Program-made: the position numbers and the translations under genes
Notes under the pieces: generated by a model
What the model was told of the DNA's origin: nothing
Databases searched by the model: none
Seen by the model: only the letters and a program-made list of their open reading frames with translations
Source: Melanocharis versteri
Lineage: Eukaryota; Chordata; Aves; Passeriformes; Melanocharitidae
DNA: 64,000 nt
Assembly: GCA_013397845.1 (NCBI GenBank)
Contig: VZTG01005160.1
Location: forward strand, 254,651 to 318,650
Reading direction: 5' to 3'
Shown: positions 1 through 13,764 of the stretch, piece after piece
Position numbering within the stretch: the first letter of the stretch is position 1
How the letters are laid out: each line of letters starts with the position of its first letter

Positions 1-1306
1 TATGGTAGACTGGGCTCCTCACTTCTGACCCATTTCCCTTGTTTCTCCTGAGTAGTAAGAATCTTTAAAAAACGCAAAATTGGGTTAGTAAAATGATTTA
101 AGATGATCAGCTCACTCCTAAAGTTGTTCCAAGTTCAGTCTTTATACAATTTACCTTATGCTTGGGGTACTGAATAATGAAAAATCTAAACAAACAGAGC
201 ACTAAGCCTCAATCCTGCATGTAAATCTGTGCACATGTGCTGCAAACAAGATAGCACCCATGGACAGATTTGTTTGTGTTGCTTTGTGAGCCAAATGCTG
301 TGGTTTTGCTTCTTTTAATTATTCAGTCCTGGAAGAATTTACTGTGAAATCCCACCAGGCAGAGATAAAGACTGGAAACCTTGTAATCTACAACTGTACA
401 GGAGGGTCAGTTTATGGCCTGCATGTGCTGGAGAATTTGGATGTGGAGAGAATCTTTCATAGTGAACTGGCATGAAAACCTGTATTATTTCAGGGCTTTG
501 CAGCATATAAATTATGTTTACGATGAAGCTAAAGCTTGGAAAAACCAAATTGGTAGATCTAATCCAGATTTGCTATTCTGATGAATTTTTTCCTTCTCAA
601 ATGAATTGAGGTTGTCAGATTAATTCGGTCCCAACATGACAAGGGCAAGACAAATTAATTAGCTTAAGCTCTGTGCGTTGTGAGGGTTTTGTCTCTGTGC
701 TTTGTGTGAGGGTGTGCAGGGTGCTGCTGTGGGTGATTGACCATGGCAGGGCAAAGAAAGGTCCTTCAGCTTCACCCCAACACCTCACTCCCAGCCAGGT
801 GAGAACACTGTCAGTGAAAAGTTTGAATTCTCCTACAGTCTGGAACTGAAGAGCACATTCCTAGTGCACTTCCAATATTAAACTGTTCTCCTGAGACGGC
901 TCAAGAGTCACAAGTAATGCTTTAAAAAGATTTTAAAATGTTTAGTTGTAGAGAAAAAATGGCCAGGTCTGGTGTCATAGAAACGAGCAGCCAATTTTTG
1001 AAAAATGTTGGGTTCTACAGTATCTGGATCTCTTACATGTCATAACCTTGTTAAGATAATTACAGTAAATGGCTTTTCTGCAAGGGAATCCCCTGACATT
1101 CTTCCCTGGGAGATTAAATCTCTGCTGCTGTTCTAGACGGATTCTGCGGCTGAGTGAAAGTCTCTCCTACCTCCTTTAAAAATATCAACAGCTAAAGAGA
1201 AGACAACATTTAATTCCTTTTTACAAAAGGAAAAGAGAGTCATGTCTTGGGAAGAAGGGAAATCAAATAAAAAATGTAATGCTTGAGAAGAAAGGCAAGA
1301 AATGCA

Positions 1307-1320
1307 GTTGCCATGGAAAC
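1307..1320. promoter_or_regulatory. X-box-like palindrome (RFX-type)
   Basis: The 14-mer GTTGCCATGGAAAC is a near-perfect match to the RFX-factor X-box, two GTTGCC/GGYAAC half-sites separated by AT. The identical 14-mer recurs at 37066-37079 with unrelated flanks. It lies about 13 kb upstream of DAB2IP exon 1. Binding is inferred from motif match only. Confidence 0.5.
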
Positions 1321-2789
1321 CGGAGCATAAGTAGAAACTTTCCAGCAAAGAGCAGAAACTAAAAATGAAAAAGCAGAGTGGCGAGGCTTGGCAGATAGCC
1401 AGGAGCTTCCTCCACCTCCTTCTCTCCCGTGCTCCTGGTGGGATGTTCTTCGTCATCCTTCCACAGGCTGGAGGTGCTCTGGGCATTCGGAGAGCAAAGC
1501 TGGGCTCCGAGCACTTCACAGGGCACAGCATTGCTTGGGATGAGGCAGCTGTGCCGAGATCCTGTGTGCTTCAGCTTGGGGCCACTTTCACGGGAGAGGG
1601 GAAATTCCCTGGGAATGGCCATAATGTCACAGTGGGCTGGGGAGGGAGTGGAAGCTGCTTCATCTGATGGTCACGAATCACCGAGCAAGTCCTTGATTCT
1701 TCTTGTGTCCGAACCAAGGGCTGGGAGTGCACTGCAGCAATGACTCCTGTTCTTCAATACTTCTCTGTTCCCTTTTTCATAGGGAAAGGATTCCCCAGAG
1801 TCTGCTCCAAGTGCTGCTGTGCCTCAGACTGGCTGGGCACTGTGCCTCAGCTCTCTGATCCTCAGCTCCCACCTGGGAGTCACATTCCCTGTCAGAGTTC
1901 TGCCCTGGGCACAGGATGTGTTCCATAGTGATTGTTGGCTGCATCCCACGTGTTTCTGAAAGCAGAGACGTATTCCAGCCGCTCAGTTTTGTCCGGGGCT
2001 TTGGGATCATTTGATGCTGGCACGTTTCGCTCAGTTGTATGCAATAAAGTAATGCAGTCATTGGATTAGCAATTATTAAATCCACATATGCTTTTTAGTA
2101 TGACATGGAAAAAAGCAGGTTGGGAAAGCTGGGCAGGTTCCCAGGCAGGGCTGTAAAACGTTTGTGATGGCCAGGAAGTGATTTGGGTGAAAGCTTGGGA
2201 GCATACCCAGGCCTGTGTGCTGTTACAGATGGAAGCAATGAAACCTGGGCTGTTTAGATTCCCTTCAGTCATGTTCTTGGAATTAAGCACGGGTGTAAGA
2301 GTTTTGCTAATTTGCCCTCAGACTGTTCAGCATCTTCCTTTTTCGTGAACGAAAAAGAAAATACAGTGAAGCCCAAAAAACCCAGTTGACCTCTTTGTAT
2401 GTGAAATCTGGACAAACTGACCTGGGATACAGCACCACGAGTTAGGAACTGTTCCTCAGTGTGTCACTGGAAATAAAACCTACACACGTTTAACTCTCCT
2501 GCTTTGCCACTGGCTTTACTCCTCAGCTGTCTTGTCACGGTCTCACCTGGACTAGTCCTCATTTAAATATTATTCCAAAGTAGAAGGATTTGTGGTTTGA
2601 TGGGGGTTTTTAGGTTGGAAGTAATGAAGCTTCGAGTAACAAACTTCACTGGGATTTCCAACTGAGTAAAAGAGATGTTGGTTTGGTTTTTTTTTTTCCA
2701 ATGTTCTTTAGCATTTGTGCAGGGAAAAAAGCAGGGAACATGTTTCCTAAGCTCCGTAGAAATTTTTAAGAGGAAACCCACTCTTTGGA

Positions 2790-3214
2790 GGGAGCGGTAA
2801 CCCCGTCCCGGGGATGCGGCAGCGATCGCAGGCGGAGCCGGCGCCCTCCGGCCTGCGGGCGGCAGCAGAGCCGTGCGGAGCCGCTGCACCGCGATCCCGC
2901 CTGCTCCGGGACAGGGACAGCCGTGCGGGGACAGCCGTGCTGGGGACAGCCGTGCTGGGGACAGCCGTGCTGGGGACAGGGGGACAGCCGTGCTGGGGGA
3001 CAGCCCTNNNNCAGGGGGACAGCCCTGCCGGGGACAGCCCTGGAGGGGAACAGCCGTGCTGGGGAGCAGGGGGACAGCCCTGCCGGGGACAGCCCTGCTG
3101 GGGAACAGCCCTGGTGGGGAACAGCCCTGCTGGGGAACAGCCCTGGTGGGGACAGCCCTGGTGGGGAACAGCCCTGGTGGGGAACAGCCCTGGTGGGGAA
3201 CAGCCCTGCCGGTG
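2790..3214. repeat. CpG-rich segment with 15-16 bp minisatellite and 4-N gap
   Basis: A CpG-dense, non-repetitive stretch (2790-2910) runs into a tandem array from about 2911 to 3214. The unit is GGGGACAGCCGTGCT (15 bp), drifting to a 16-bp form that starts GGGGAACAGCCCTGG. The assembly has four Ns at 3008-3011 inside the array, so copy number is uncertain. Long open frames on both strands (up to about 240 codons, spelling Gly-Gln-Pro-Cys-Trp-like repeats) arise from the repeat composition and are not genes. The flanking CpG cluster could be a small CpG island, but no exon or transcript signal is visible. Confidence 0.9.
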
Positions 3215-6200
3215 CTGAAATGAGGGAACCGACCCGAGAGCCAGCGCTGGCCACAGCACAGTTCGCACCTTGGGCACTTTCCGGGGTGCTGGCTTGGGAA
3301 GGAATTCCCTGTGAGCAGCTGGATTTGCAGCAGGGCTGTGTCCAGAACAGGGCAGTTTTCCTCAGGCTTTACCGTGCTGACACAGCACTGGCGTTTCTGG
3401 CGTTTTCAGCTGGAAAAGCTCCCTCCCTTCTCCCATGTTCCTCCGTGCTTAGTGTGTACAACAAATGTTTTTCTGAGACCGCTAACATTGTCTTGTGTTT
3501 GTATGGTTTAAATTGAAACGATCTAATTTCTGTTGCAATAGTCAAAGCTGTGCAGTGATAGACTCTGAGGGCTTGTTTGTGACCTGGGGATGCTCAGGAA
3601 AGTCAAACCAAATTGCAGAGAGGTGTACAGTGCATGCGTGCAAAGCACAGCCTGGCCACAGCTGGGAAAGGCTCCACAATACCCTGTATTATGTGGGTTT
3701 ATACCCAACTCAGTGTGTTATGGAAGGAAGTTCATGACTGACGTGACCCAAACAAAAAGAGCACTCCAGTCGCTGCCAAGATGACATTCCAGGCTGCTCT
3801 TGACTGAAACAAGATGCCTTCCATGTAGCGTTGCCACTTACTGTGTGAAGGTAACCATGGCCTACTTCCTGGAATTGCAAAGAATGAGCGTTTTGGGAGA
3901 TTCCAGTTCCTAATGTCCATTTTCAGCATTGCTGCCAAGTGTTTCACCGCTTCAGGTGGGTCCCTGCTTGCCAGGCTGCCATGTTTGGAGTAGATCTGGA
4001 GGAAATTTCTAGCCCTGCCCTGATGAGTTCTGTTAGGAGCAAAAGTGCCTTTGTTTAACGAGCTAAACAGGACCTTCCAAAACCCCCTCAGTTCCAGGGA
4101 TCTGGAGTCTCTTGCATTTGCCCTGACACGGTAAGTGTGGGGTTCCTGATCTCTGGGAGACTCTGAAGAAGGCAGAATCTGACCTTTTCCAAGGCTGATT
4201 CCTGCAAAGACAGATAACACGCCTGTAAACATTCCCTGCCCTGCTCAGGATCACAGGGAAGTTACATTTTAGCCCTGGCCAGCAGGAATCCCCTCATTCT
4301 GGTGAGCCTGCACTCTCAGCAGCTTCCTAATGCAGTGTAAAGCCTGCAAGCTCAGCCTGGGCTCCAGGCCTGCCAGAACACTTTGTTTCAGGGATCCGTG
4401 CTGCCCAAACTGTGGTGCTGGTGGGATAATCTGTTCCAGAGATTGTCAAAGCTCAGAGTTTCAGAAACAGCAAGAGGTGTTTGTCAGCTAATGTTCAGAC
4501 CTGCGAGGTCCTGCTGTCAGAATATTGATCTCGAATTCCTCCAGCATCTCTTCTGTTGGGAGCTGGACCTGGATTTCAGAGTGCAAAATGTGCTCTTCCC
4601 AGATTGTTCCCTGATCTCCCCCCTACACCTTCCATTAGCAGTTCTGTGTACGTGAGTCTCCCTTGTCATCCTGTCAACCCTCATGGTCTTTAAATAGTCT
4701 GTGGGCTCTGGGTGGTGATCACCACATTGTTCCCCCTCCCTCTGCAAGCTGCTCACGGAAAAGAGGACAAGAATTACTCGCTCATACACTGCTTGTTCGT
4801 AGTCCAGTTTTAAAATCATCTCCTGCTCGTCTCATTTGCCGAGTCCATCAAACCAATATCCTGCCCGACTCCCTGCCCTGCCCAGCTCTCAGCGAGCAGC
4901 TTAGATCCCGAGTCACCCTTGGAATTGCAGAGGGATCCTACCTGGTCCCTGCTGGCAGCAAACCCAGACGCAGCAGTATCACAGCTGAAATGGGCTGCAC
5001 ATAGGGAGATCCGTGTTCCTACTAAATTGTTTGGTTGCTATTTTTTCTCCTCGAGGGGAATTCCATTCATCCTCTTTCAGAAGAGCCTGTTAAACTCAGC
5101 CAGTCCCGAACTCCCAACAAATGTCCTTTAATAGTTTCGGATTTCAGCTCGGCGGCCTCTGACTGTGTGTTCTTTTAATACTTTCATGACTCCCCTGGGA
5201 GAACTAAGCCAGGAATAACCAACACTTTCTTAAGCCAGGCCTCCTGCTTTAAGGTTGTGTTTCTTTTGCTGCCGTATATTCCCTTGCTCTTCTCCACAGC
5301 TCCCACTTCTCGTGCTTCGCATTGCCCGTTCTGCACTCAGGTGTCCGAGAGGGGAGTGCTGCATCCTCTGCTTTCAATTTTGCTGGCTGAAGGAGCATAA
5401 AGGACTCTTAACATTCTCTGCAGTCGCCTCTCAGCTTGGCATACTGATCATTTCAATAATAAAGTGTTTCCTTTCATTCTCCAACAGTCAGGCCCCTGCC
5501 AGAGCCATAATTGTTCACAGATGACTCATTTTGGCTGCATGATCAAAACCAGGGAAAAGTGCTGTTTGCACAGGCTTTGAAACGTACAAGATGGGAAGAG
5601 ATGTTCACGCTTGATATTTGTACCATATGTGCTTTCTAAATTTTATTATAGAACCTTTACTTTTCAAAAGAGATTCTAGTCTTGTCCTGGGGATGATTTA
5701 GAAAGGAAAAGATAAGTAGAGTTTTGAGTTAGGCTGAGATTAGCAAAGACTGACTGTGTAGTTTGAGCTGTGAGGCTGCATCCTGCCAGGGCTGGTGGGA
5801 GCTGGGCAGTGTGGAGGGGCCGTTGCTGCCCTGAGATAAATAGATCTGGATCTATATGTGGATGTCTGGGCATTGTTTAGGGGCTGCACACTCGGTTGTG
5901 TTTTGTATCAGAGTCCCACTGACCTCTTCATTCGTTGTAGAATTTGTTTTGAAATCCTGCACTCGGAATTGTAGCAGGTGTTTGCATTTTCTTCGCTAAT
6001 GAAAACCCAAGGAATGCCTGCACAGTGCACGTGATGCCCCATCCCCAGTGCTGGCAGTGCTCTGCCCTGCCTGGTGTTGTTCTGTTTTCACAGTTTGCCT
6101 CAGCTGTCCCTGTTGGGAGGCTCAGCAAAGGGATCAGCAACCAAGTTCTGTTTTAGGGTGGAGAAGGAGATGGGAGGATGATTCCTGCAATGCCGTTCAT

Positions 6201-8178
6201 CACCAAGCATGAACTGTGTCAATTAGGAGCTGCTCTGTGTGTCTCCTCCCAAAATTGCTTTGAGGCCACCCAGCTGTGTTAGATAAAACTCCAAACAGGC
6301 AAACTTCGCCTTCCCTGCATCAGTGTGGCTTTTGGACTAATGACTTGTGCAAACCCCGCAAGCCAGCTCGTCCAAGGCTGCTGCCACGGGGATGTCCGAG
6401 GATGTGAAGACAAGCTGCTATTGGATGGGCCTTTGCAGGGGCTCAAAGGGAAGAGTAAGACTTGTTAATCCAGGAAAAATCAGTATATTAGAAGAATAGA
6501 GGACAGAAATTCAGTAGGAAGAGGTTTTTTTAGTAGCTTTTTCTCTCTAAAAATATAATGGGCGTATTAGTGGAATGGGAACATATAGACTACATACACT
6601 TGTGAGTGGAAGATCTGTGTGAAAAAGTAGGAAGATAAGCAGAAAAAAACCAATTTGAACTGATGCTGCAGTAGAGGAGCATTATTGGGCACTGTGTGCC
6701 TTGCTAGATATTTTCTGTTATTTTTGTGTGGAGTGTCCTTTATCAGATCATCACCCAGTTCCTGCACAGGGCTGGTGAGGGACCGACCCAGCAGGGTGAG
6801 AATTCCCAGGCCTGGATCCTGGCTCAGGAGAGCTCAGGCACTGGAGCTGTTGGGTGCCCTGAGCCTCCTCACTTCAAAACATCCCAGCCCTCACTTTGCT
6901 CTTGGAGTGTTTTTCATGTTTCTGTTGTTGGAAGGAGGCTCTCCACGTTTTGCAATCAGCTGTGCTCTGACAATAACATCTCTCAGGGCAGCCCTGTGTT
7001 GTTGTGCCAGAAGGAAAAACGTAAATTTAAATAAACCACCCTCACAATGGTATTTGAAAACTGATTGCAGGATTTCCAGTTGCTTTTGTAAAGCCCTCTT
7101 TCAAAACAATAGCTACATTTTCATTTTTCAACTTGTTAACAGGGAATTCTTTTAAAACAGAGGGTGTTTTCTGTGCTACTCTGTCATGTCAGCCTGATAA
7201 GGAAGATGGCTAAAGATCATTCTTGCCAAAATATTCCTTGGATGAATCATCTGATGCCAATAAGCAAGTGAAACGAGCAACTATATTTGCAGTGGAGTTT
7301 GCAAATTATGTGGCAAGGAAAGGAAGAAAATAATCTGTCACATGAAAAATGAAGTTTAGATTGTGTGTATATAAATCAGTGATTTGTTATATGAGCATGA
7401 GATCATTATCAGGCATTTAAACATGAATTGGAAGTGGCTAATCTATTAATTAATCAGGAAATAAGTTTTACATAGCATGTGTAATCAAGTTAATCTTTCA
7501 TTTCACTTGCCCGCAGAGATGCTGCAGTCAGTGGATGTTGTGGTGAGATTGAACACCCCGAGAGCTGATTCTTGCTGAGGGGGAGCCTCAGGTGTCCGGA
7601 TGGATCGGGAGGGGAGGGACAGCGGCTGCTTCCCTGGAGCCCCCTGCATTCCTGGGGCTGGGAGGGGATCTCTGTGCACAGAGGGAGCTCCTGGGCCCTG
7701 CAGCACCTGTAAAACCTTCTCTTCTCCCCACCTTGAATTAGAACAGGCTCAGCTTCCATGCAAGCAAGGAGAGTGATGCCCTGCAGCAGCTTTCTGAAAG
7801 GTTCATGGTTTTTTCCCTGACCTTTTAGCACGCCACGTTGGAAAGCCATTGTAACAGAACTCACAATAAATAGCTGAGCCTTCTGCTAATAATAACCCAT
7901 AAATCTGGCACAGAAAGGCAGTGATGCCAGACTGTTTTCAACTCCTTCCCTGCAGCAACACAACAGCAAGTTTACTGCTGAAATACAAAGTAAAAATGTT
8001 TTTAGGAGTTAATTTGTTTTGTTATATGAATATTTTGGTCAAGGTCAATGCGGATTATGTAGTTTATTACAACAATTTGTTATCCCATCTAATGATTAGA
8101 TTCCTGTCCTAAAGGTGGTGTGGGTTTTGATTATTTAAATGTGCAGGTAGGAAAGTAAAGATCATCCCTTCCCACCGA

Positions 8179-8232
8179 AGGCTGGGCCAGGTGAGATTTT
8201 GAGGTCCCTTTCAAGTCCTTCCAGGGTCATGG
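8179..8232 (+). mobile_element. Possible short CR1 3' fragment
   Basis: The order GGCTGGGCCAG, then GATTTTGAGGTCCC, then a TTCAAGTCCTTCC-like segment resembles the last part of avian CR1 elements before the terminal octamer repeats. The octamers themselves are not recognisable, so this would be an old, eroded copy. Chance similarity is possible. Confidence 0.35.
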
Positions 8233-8986
8233 CAGAGAGCTGCCACAGTTTTGTCTTGGAGAGGGAAATGTGGGATCCTGGGAAACCCAGAGCTGAAGTT
8301 ACTCTGTTAATCACTCGATGAATCACTGCTAACATTTTATTTTAGTAATAAGGGATTTTTTGAAAGAATAGTCCTGCTAAACAAATATTTCCTGCCAGCA
8401 GCTCAGCGTGGAAGACACACAGTGCTGGGAAGTGTTGTGCAGTTCCCAGTTACATCTGAGGGGCTTTGTTTGATTTAGGGATTTGTACAAGATTTTTCTT
8501 TTTAGTTAGGAATTTTTGCTGCACAGTGGAGACTTGACACTCCTGGGTTTTTCCTCCTGGTGGAAGGAGCAGGCTGCTCTGAGGCACAGGATGTTTGATT
8601 CTGGTAGAAGTTTCTTCTTCCATTTGCGTTGGACTCTGTGTGTTTAATTGCTTCGTTAGGTCTGTGGAAATTTAGCACAAATCTTTAGATGGATTTCGAC
8701 TTTGTAAATTTTATTACCATCATTACCAGTCAGGTCATAAACCAGTGTACCTGAGTGGTGTGTTCTGTGTCAGCAGAGCAAGCGAAGTGGTTTTGTTTTG
8801 GTCTCCTCTAGCTCGCCGAAAGCTGATGTGAGAAGCTGATGTTCTGGAGCTCCATTGTTCTCTGGGAAGTGGGCAGGAAGTGCGCTGTGCTCTGAGGTCA
8901 GGCTCGCTGTTTCTCCCCCGTTCCCGGAGCTCCCGGTGGGCACAGGAAGCGTCTCCGGGGCTCTCAGAGTGCATGCCCTGCCTGGG

Positions 8987-9112
8987 ACTGAGAGCCTTCC
9001 CCTCTGCCCCTGCCTGTGTCACCCAGGGACTGAGAGCCTTCCCCTCTGCCCCTGCCTGTGTCACCCAGGGACTGAGAGCCTTCCCCTCTGCCCCTGCCTG
9101 TGTTACCCAGAG
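8987..9112. repeat. Three tandem copies of a 42-bp unit
   Basis: Copies begin at 8987, 9029 and 9071, each starting ACTGAGAGCCTTCCCC and ending near CACCCAGGG. The first two are identical and the third differs at about two bases. The unit is a multiple of three, so frames stay open through it, but neither strand shows a recognisable protein. Near-identity suggests a recent duplication. Confidence 0.95.
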
Positions 9113-12100
9113 CACAGGGACACCGCGTTTGGCCTCCTCCTGCTGGCCTCTTGGGAGCCAGGGCCTTGGGAATTCCCACTGTCAAGAAGCTGCAGAAATT
9201 AAATGTGATCCAAATCTCAGCTTGTTGGGAATTGGACGTTTCGTTTCCCTTACTTCCTTTTTGGATAGTGATATCTGAGAAATTCTTTTATTCATATTTT
9301 TAAAATATATTGTGATTCTTCCTTAAAATCAGGACATTATTTATTAGAAGCAAATGACTGACTTTCCCACTTAATACTGGGCACATTCCTTGGATATTTT
9401 TTTTTACCTGAGTGAAAAAGAGGAAGTTTATGTGTTTTCAGTACATTAAACTGAACAAGTATTTGCAGAAGCAAATATGGAGAAGCATCTGTGCTCTGGT
9501 GGACAAAAGACACTGTAGAAAAAAAGGATATGGTTATGTTTAATACTTATTCATCCCAAGGGAATTGTCTCAGGAGAGTGGGGAAGCTCCATTTACTCTT
9601 TGGGCAAGGATAAGGGTTGCAGGGTTCTGCCTCGCTCTGCCCCAGCCTTCCCACGTGGTGCTGAATAAATCACTCAGGGCTTCACTTCTCCAGTCATGGC
9701 ATGGGCTTGGAAACTTCATTATTGCAGTGTGTGCAATACTCTGCATTTCCTTAGATCATGGGTGCTGTGCAGAGGAGTCAGCTCGTAATTGGTGGTGATG
9801 CAGATCTCACAACAATGGGACATTGATCCTCCTTTGCCTCTCTGGCCCCGCCATAGTGAATGTATGGTGACCATAATGACAGTAAACAACAGGCCCGGTC
9901 TGCTTGGAGGGAACAGCGATGCTGAAAGAATTCATGTCCTGGTTTAACTTCCAGGAGACTGCCTGAACACGTATTTAATATTTTATTGTTCACATGTACA
10001 TTCTTCCTCTTGCTTTTTCATATGGCACTGCTTTTTCTGCTCATTAATATCATTAAATATCTATACTGTGTGCAATGACTGCTTTTCATTCACATTTGGG
10101 TTTCATCCCCATACACACAGCAAGAGTAATCCATGACACCATTCGATAAATGGAGAGCAGTGAATTCTCTGCCTAAATTTAAAGTGAATGCTTATTTCTC
10201 ATTTTGATCCCCAGTCTATGAACCACTTTGTTGCAAGGCTGTCACGAAGCTGCCACATTCTACCTAAAGTAGTAAGTAAACTACTTTGCCTATGTGCACT
10301 CTTAAAATAATCGTCATGTTCCATTAAAATACTAAAAAGAAGTGGTTTACTTTAACTGTGTGTATGAAACTTTCCTTCATAGGTCTTCTAACAAATAAGT
10401 CACTGAAGATTCTGGTGTGGGTATGGCTGAATGGAAAGTTAACTTACCCTCACACAAAGGAAATTACCTTCCTCCCTGCTCTGCTTGTGAGCTGATGTAT
10501 CCCTGGGAGCCTCGAGGCACAAACCTGGAAATGTTCCAGGCTCTGAGTGCTGGGCTGGAGTCTGCCATGGGCTCGTGAGCAAATTCAGGCAGGCAGGCAC
10601 TGAGAGTGTCTGGGAGCACTGACAGAAACACTGTTTCTCTTGTGTTGTAATAGAGATATTTTGTACAGATTTTCCCTTCCTCTTTTCCCTCGGACTTCAG
10701 GAGGAATATGATCGTTCTTCAGACACAGAGGGGTTGCATGTGACAGGGAAATTGGGGTTGCAGTCTGATTTTTATTCAATTTCTTGGTGATCTGTCTGCA
10801 GTTCATTTGCCTAATGCAAATTAGAAATTCAGCTGTTACCCACCACTCCTCTCTGCTGGTCAAGCCAAAACTTCTTGTTTGGTTGGTTAAAGTTTTGGGA
10901 AGTTTTTTGTTGTTTGTTAAGTTTAAATTTTGAGAAGTTCAGTTCTTTATGAAAGAAGTCAGGGAAACTGAAATGCAGTCCCTGAAGCTGCTGTGTCAGA
11001 AGCAGCCTGAATTCAGAGCCATGAATTCCGTGTGTGAACGAGTCAGGGCATCCTCAGACCTGTCCAAGTCAGGAGTTTGGTGCTGGACTGGACCCCGCTG
11101 ACAGAGCATGGAAACTTTCACCTTCAAAATAAGGAATTCAAGTTCTTTGCCATAAACTCAGAGGGATCTGGGTTTAGGAAGGTTTAAGGGCAGGGTGACA
11201 CCCAGGTCAGCCCTCAGTGCTGAGTTCTCTGCTAAAGCCCAGCAGTGCCTCAGACTGGATATTTTACCACAGTTTGGCATGTATTTAGTTATATTTAATT
11301 CCACAGGTTAGGTTTGTGTTCGGTGCTGGGGAGGAGGAGTTAACACCCCAAAAATCACTGCGATGGAGCATTTGTGTCAGTCTTCTTCCTGGAAGATCCA
11401 GAAGAGTCCTGTGACTGAGCTCATCCAGCTGCCTTTTGGAAGGAGCAGCCAGGCTGGGATGTGTTATTTTAGAGACAGAGATTTAATGCTGTCAGCTTTC
11501 CTCTCCAACAGTTCATAATCCCACGTTTGTGAGTGGCAGATTCTGCTGTAGATGGAGCATTTGTGTCAGGGTGTGGCTTTCAAAAAGAGAAAAAAAACAG
11601 TGAAGAAAGAAGAAGAAAATTCAGTGTTGGATTAATTGGAAAGGTCCAGCCCAGTCGCATCCCCCCCAGGTGGGTTGTTCATTTTCCTGCCTTCTGCTCT
11701 GTAGCATCTGAAGTTAAAGCCTCCAAAAACGTTAAGTGAGAGAGACAGAGCCAAGCTGGTGAAACTGGAACACAACTCTCAACTGTTTATTTATGCTTTT
11801 ATGTAGGGCTGCTTTCTCTTGCCGGAATGGTTCACAGTCCCTCATTAACTTCTCCTGCTTCATGGTCACCTGTATGAGTGTTTCTGAAGGTACCAGGCTG
11901 ATGAAAAATAAAAATCCCCGAGCATTCCCACCTCACATTCCCTTAGAGCTTGGGGAGATCCCCAGCATCCGCCTCTCCGGCATCCCCAGAGCTTTGAGCA
12001 TGAGTCACCTGCCTCCAGTTAAGCAAAATCAAACCTTCCCCTTTCAGATCATCTGAATTTGGGTGAGCTTTTAAAATGGTTTTGTTTAAACTTTCATTTC

Positions 12101-13764
12101 CATCAGTGCCTTCTTTTTGCTGTTGGGAATGACAAAAGTAAATTGGATAGGCCATTTTAAAGAGATTTCTAGTGATAAAAGCGTTATTGTAAAAGACTCT
12201 TCAGAGCTTTCATCCCAGTTATTATGACACAAAATTGCAGAGAGACACCTGAATATTTGGGTTCTCGTCTACAGCAAATCTTTAACCAAACCTCAGTATT
12301 TTCAGCCTTTCCCATCACTGTATTCTGGATGTTCTCAGCTCCATTTGGGAATTGAATCAGCTGCACAGGATGAGTCTCTGCTCATCTGGAAAATGGTTAG
12401 TGTATTTTTATTTTTTTTATATACCCAAATATGAAAAAGAAAATTACTCTGGCTGAGAAGAAGAGAGCAGATGTGCAGTAAGTGAAGACTTTTCCTTTGT
12501 GCCGGGGTCTGCTGCGGGATGCGGTGCAGGCCGTGGAAGCGCGGAGATGTCCCGGTGCAGCATCCCCCTCCCGGGGCAGGGAGCCTCCGCTGTCCAGCTG
12601 GGATCTGCCTCCTTGACCTGAACTTGTCGTTGCCCTCCCGATTGCTCATTCCTGCACTGCCTGAAAGCTGGCGCCGAATTCCTCACGTGTGGCCTCAAAA
12701 CCAGGCATGGACTTCAGGGAAGAGCAGGACTTGGGTTTTCCTCCTGGAAGGGCCTTTCTCAGCTGACACACAGAGTGGATTTACTTCTCGAGAAATAGGA
12801 AAGCATGGCTTTGTGTAGAATTCTGATGTTTTCCATGACTGCTGAAATGTGTGAAATCCTAAAATAGAGGAGGAGGGTTGTTGCTGGGGAAGGGACTCCT
12901 GTCCCAGTGCAGTTGCTGAATTGGAGCAGTTTCTGCCTCTTGTTACTGGAGGTACAACACAGGATAATCCAGGCAAGCTTTCCAACTCCTGCAGAAGCTC
13001 CTGCTGATGGGGAACAGGGCTCATCCACAGCCAAGCCCGTGTCTGGTCATAAGACACCACAAAGATAAATTTGTGCAGAAGTCTGGGAAAAATGACAAAC
13101 CGAGACACAACACAGAGAGTTATTGTGCAGATGTTGTTGTGCAGCTCATCCCACTCGGATGAGGTTTCTCTGTTACCTGCCAGCCTGGGAGAAGCAGCAG
13201 CCATGCGTTAAGTTCTTGGCCACCATTCTGGGTCTCTGAAATGTTTGCTGTCACTCTTCCTTCAGAGCCATTTTTGTGCCAGCAAGGGAAGGAGCTTAGG
13301 TGCAGGATTCTGGACAATTCACTTCTAACCTTTTGAAACGGTAAATGTGGAGTGAAATTTTTTATCCGTTTAATATATGTATTTTGTTGTATTTTCTTCC
13401 GTGGCTTAAAGTGTTAATTCTGCCCATTGAAATGTAATTTTATGGAGCAGTATGAGCCAGAGGCAGAATCTTCGCTGCCATCAGGACCCAAATGGTAAAT
13501 AGGCCCTTTCTCTAATTTGTGGGATGTGCTATAACTCAGTTTGAATGTTGAAAGGAAATGGGCCTCCAGGGGAGTCTGGAGCTCTGTTCATTCAACTTCT
13601 AATTAAAGTTTTCCCCTCTCAAATTTCACTTTATTTTCCGGGGCTTTTGCTCCATGATGATTATTAACATGTGTCCCATGGCCAGGAAATCATTATCCCC
13701 TTCCCCAACGCAGCCTTTCGCAGATCCCTCCTGCAGCAGAGCCGCAGCCTCCTCCCTGCGATGA

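Larger units (their letters stand above)
1..13740. other. Upstream non-coding DNA, no gene recognised
   Basis: I see no exon-like stretch with a recognisable protein in this interval on either strand. Open frames here are short and mutually overlapping, and none resembles a known family. It contains a CpG-rich minisatellite (2790-3214), a 42-bp tandem triplicate (8987-9112), a probable CR1 scrap near 8179-8232 and an X-box-like palindrome at 1307-1320. AT-rich unique sequence at about 7120-7480 and 10000-10400 could be conserved regulatory DNA, but this cannot be judged without an alignment. The interval lies 5' of DAB2IP. It may hold distal promoter elements or non-coding RNA, neither of which can be demonstrated from sequence alone. 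Confidence 0.6.

Noticed and set aside
2431..2445. CAGCACCACG as a REST/NRSF site
   Set aside because: Only the left half of the 21-bp element is present; the right half does not match.
2747..3516. Long frames on both strands with Gly-Gln-Pro-Cys or Pro-Gln-His-Gly repeats
   Set aside because: Generated by the 15-16 bp minisatellite and crossing a run of Ns.
12695..13204. 169-codon - strand frame upstream of DAB2IP
   Set aside because: No recognisable domain, and overlapping frames are equally open. It could be an antisense transcript but nothing in the sequence supports it.
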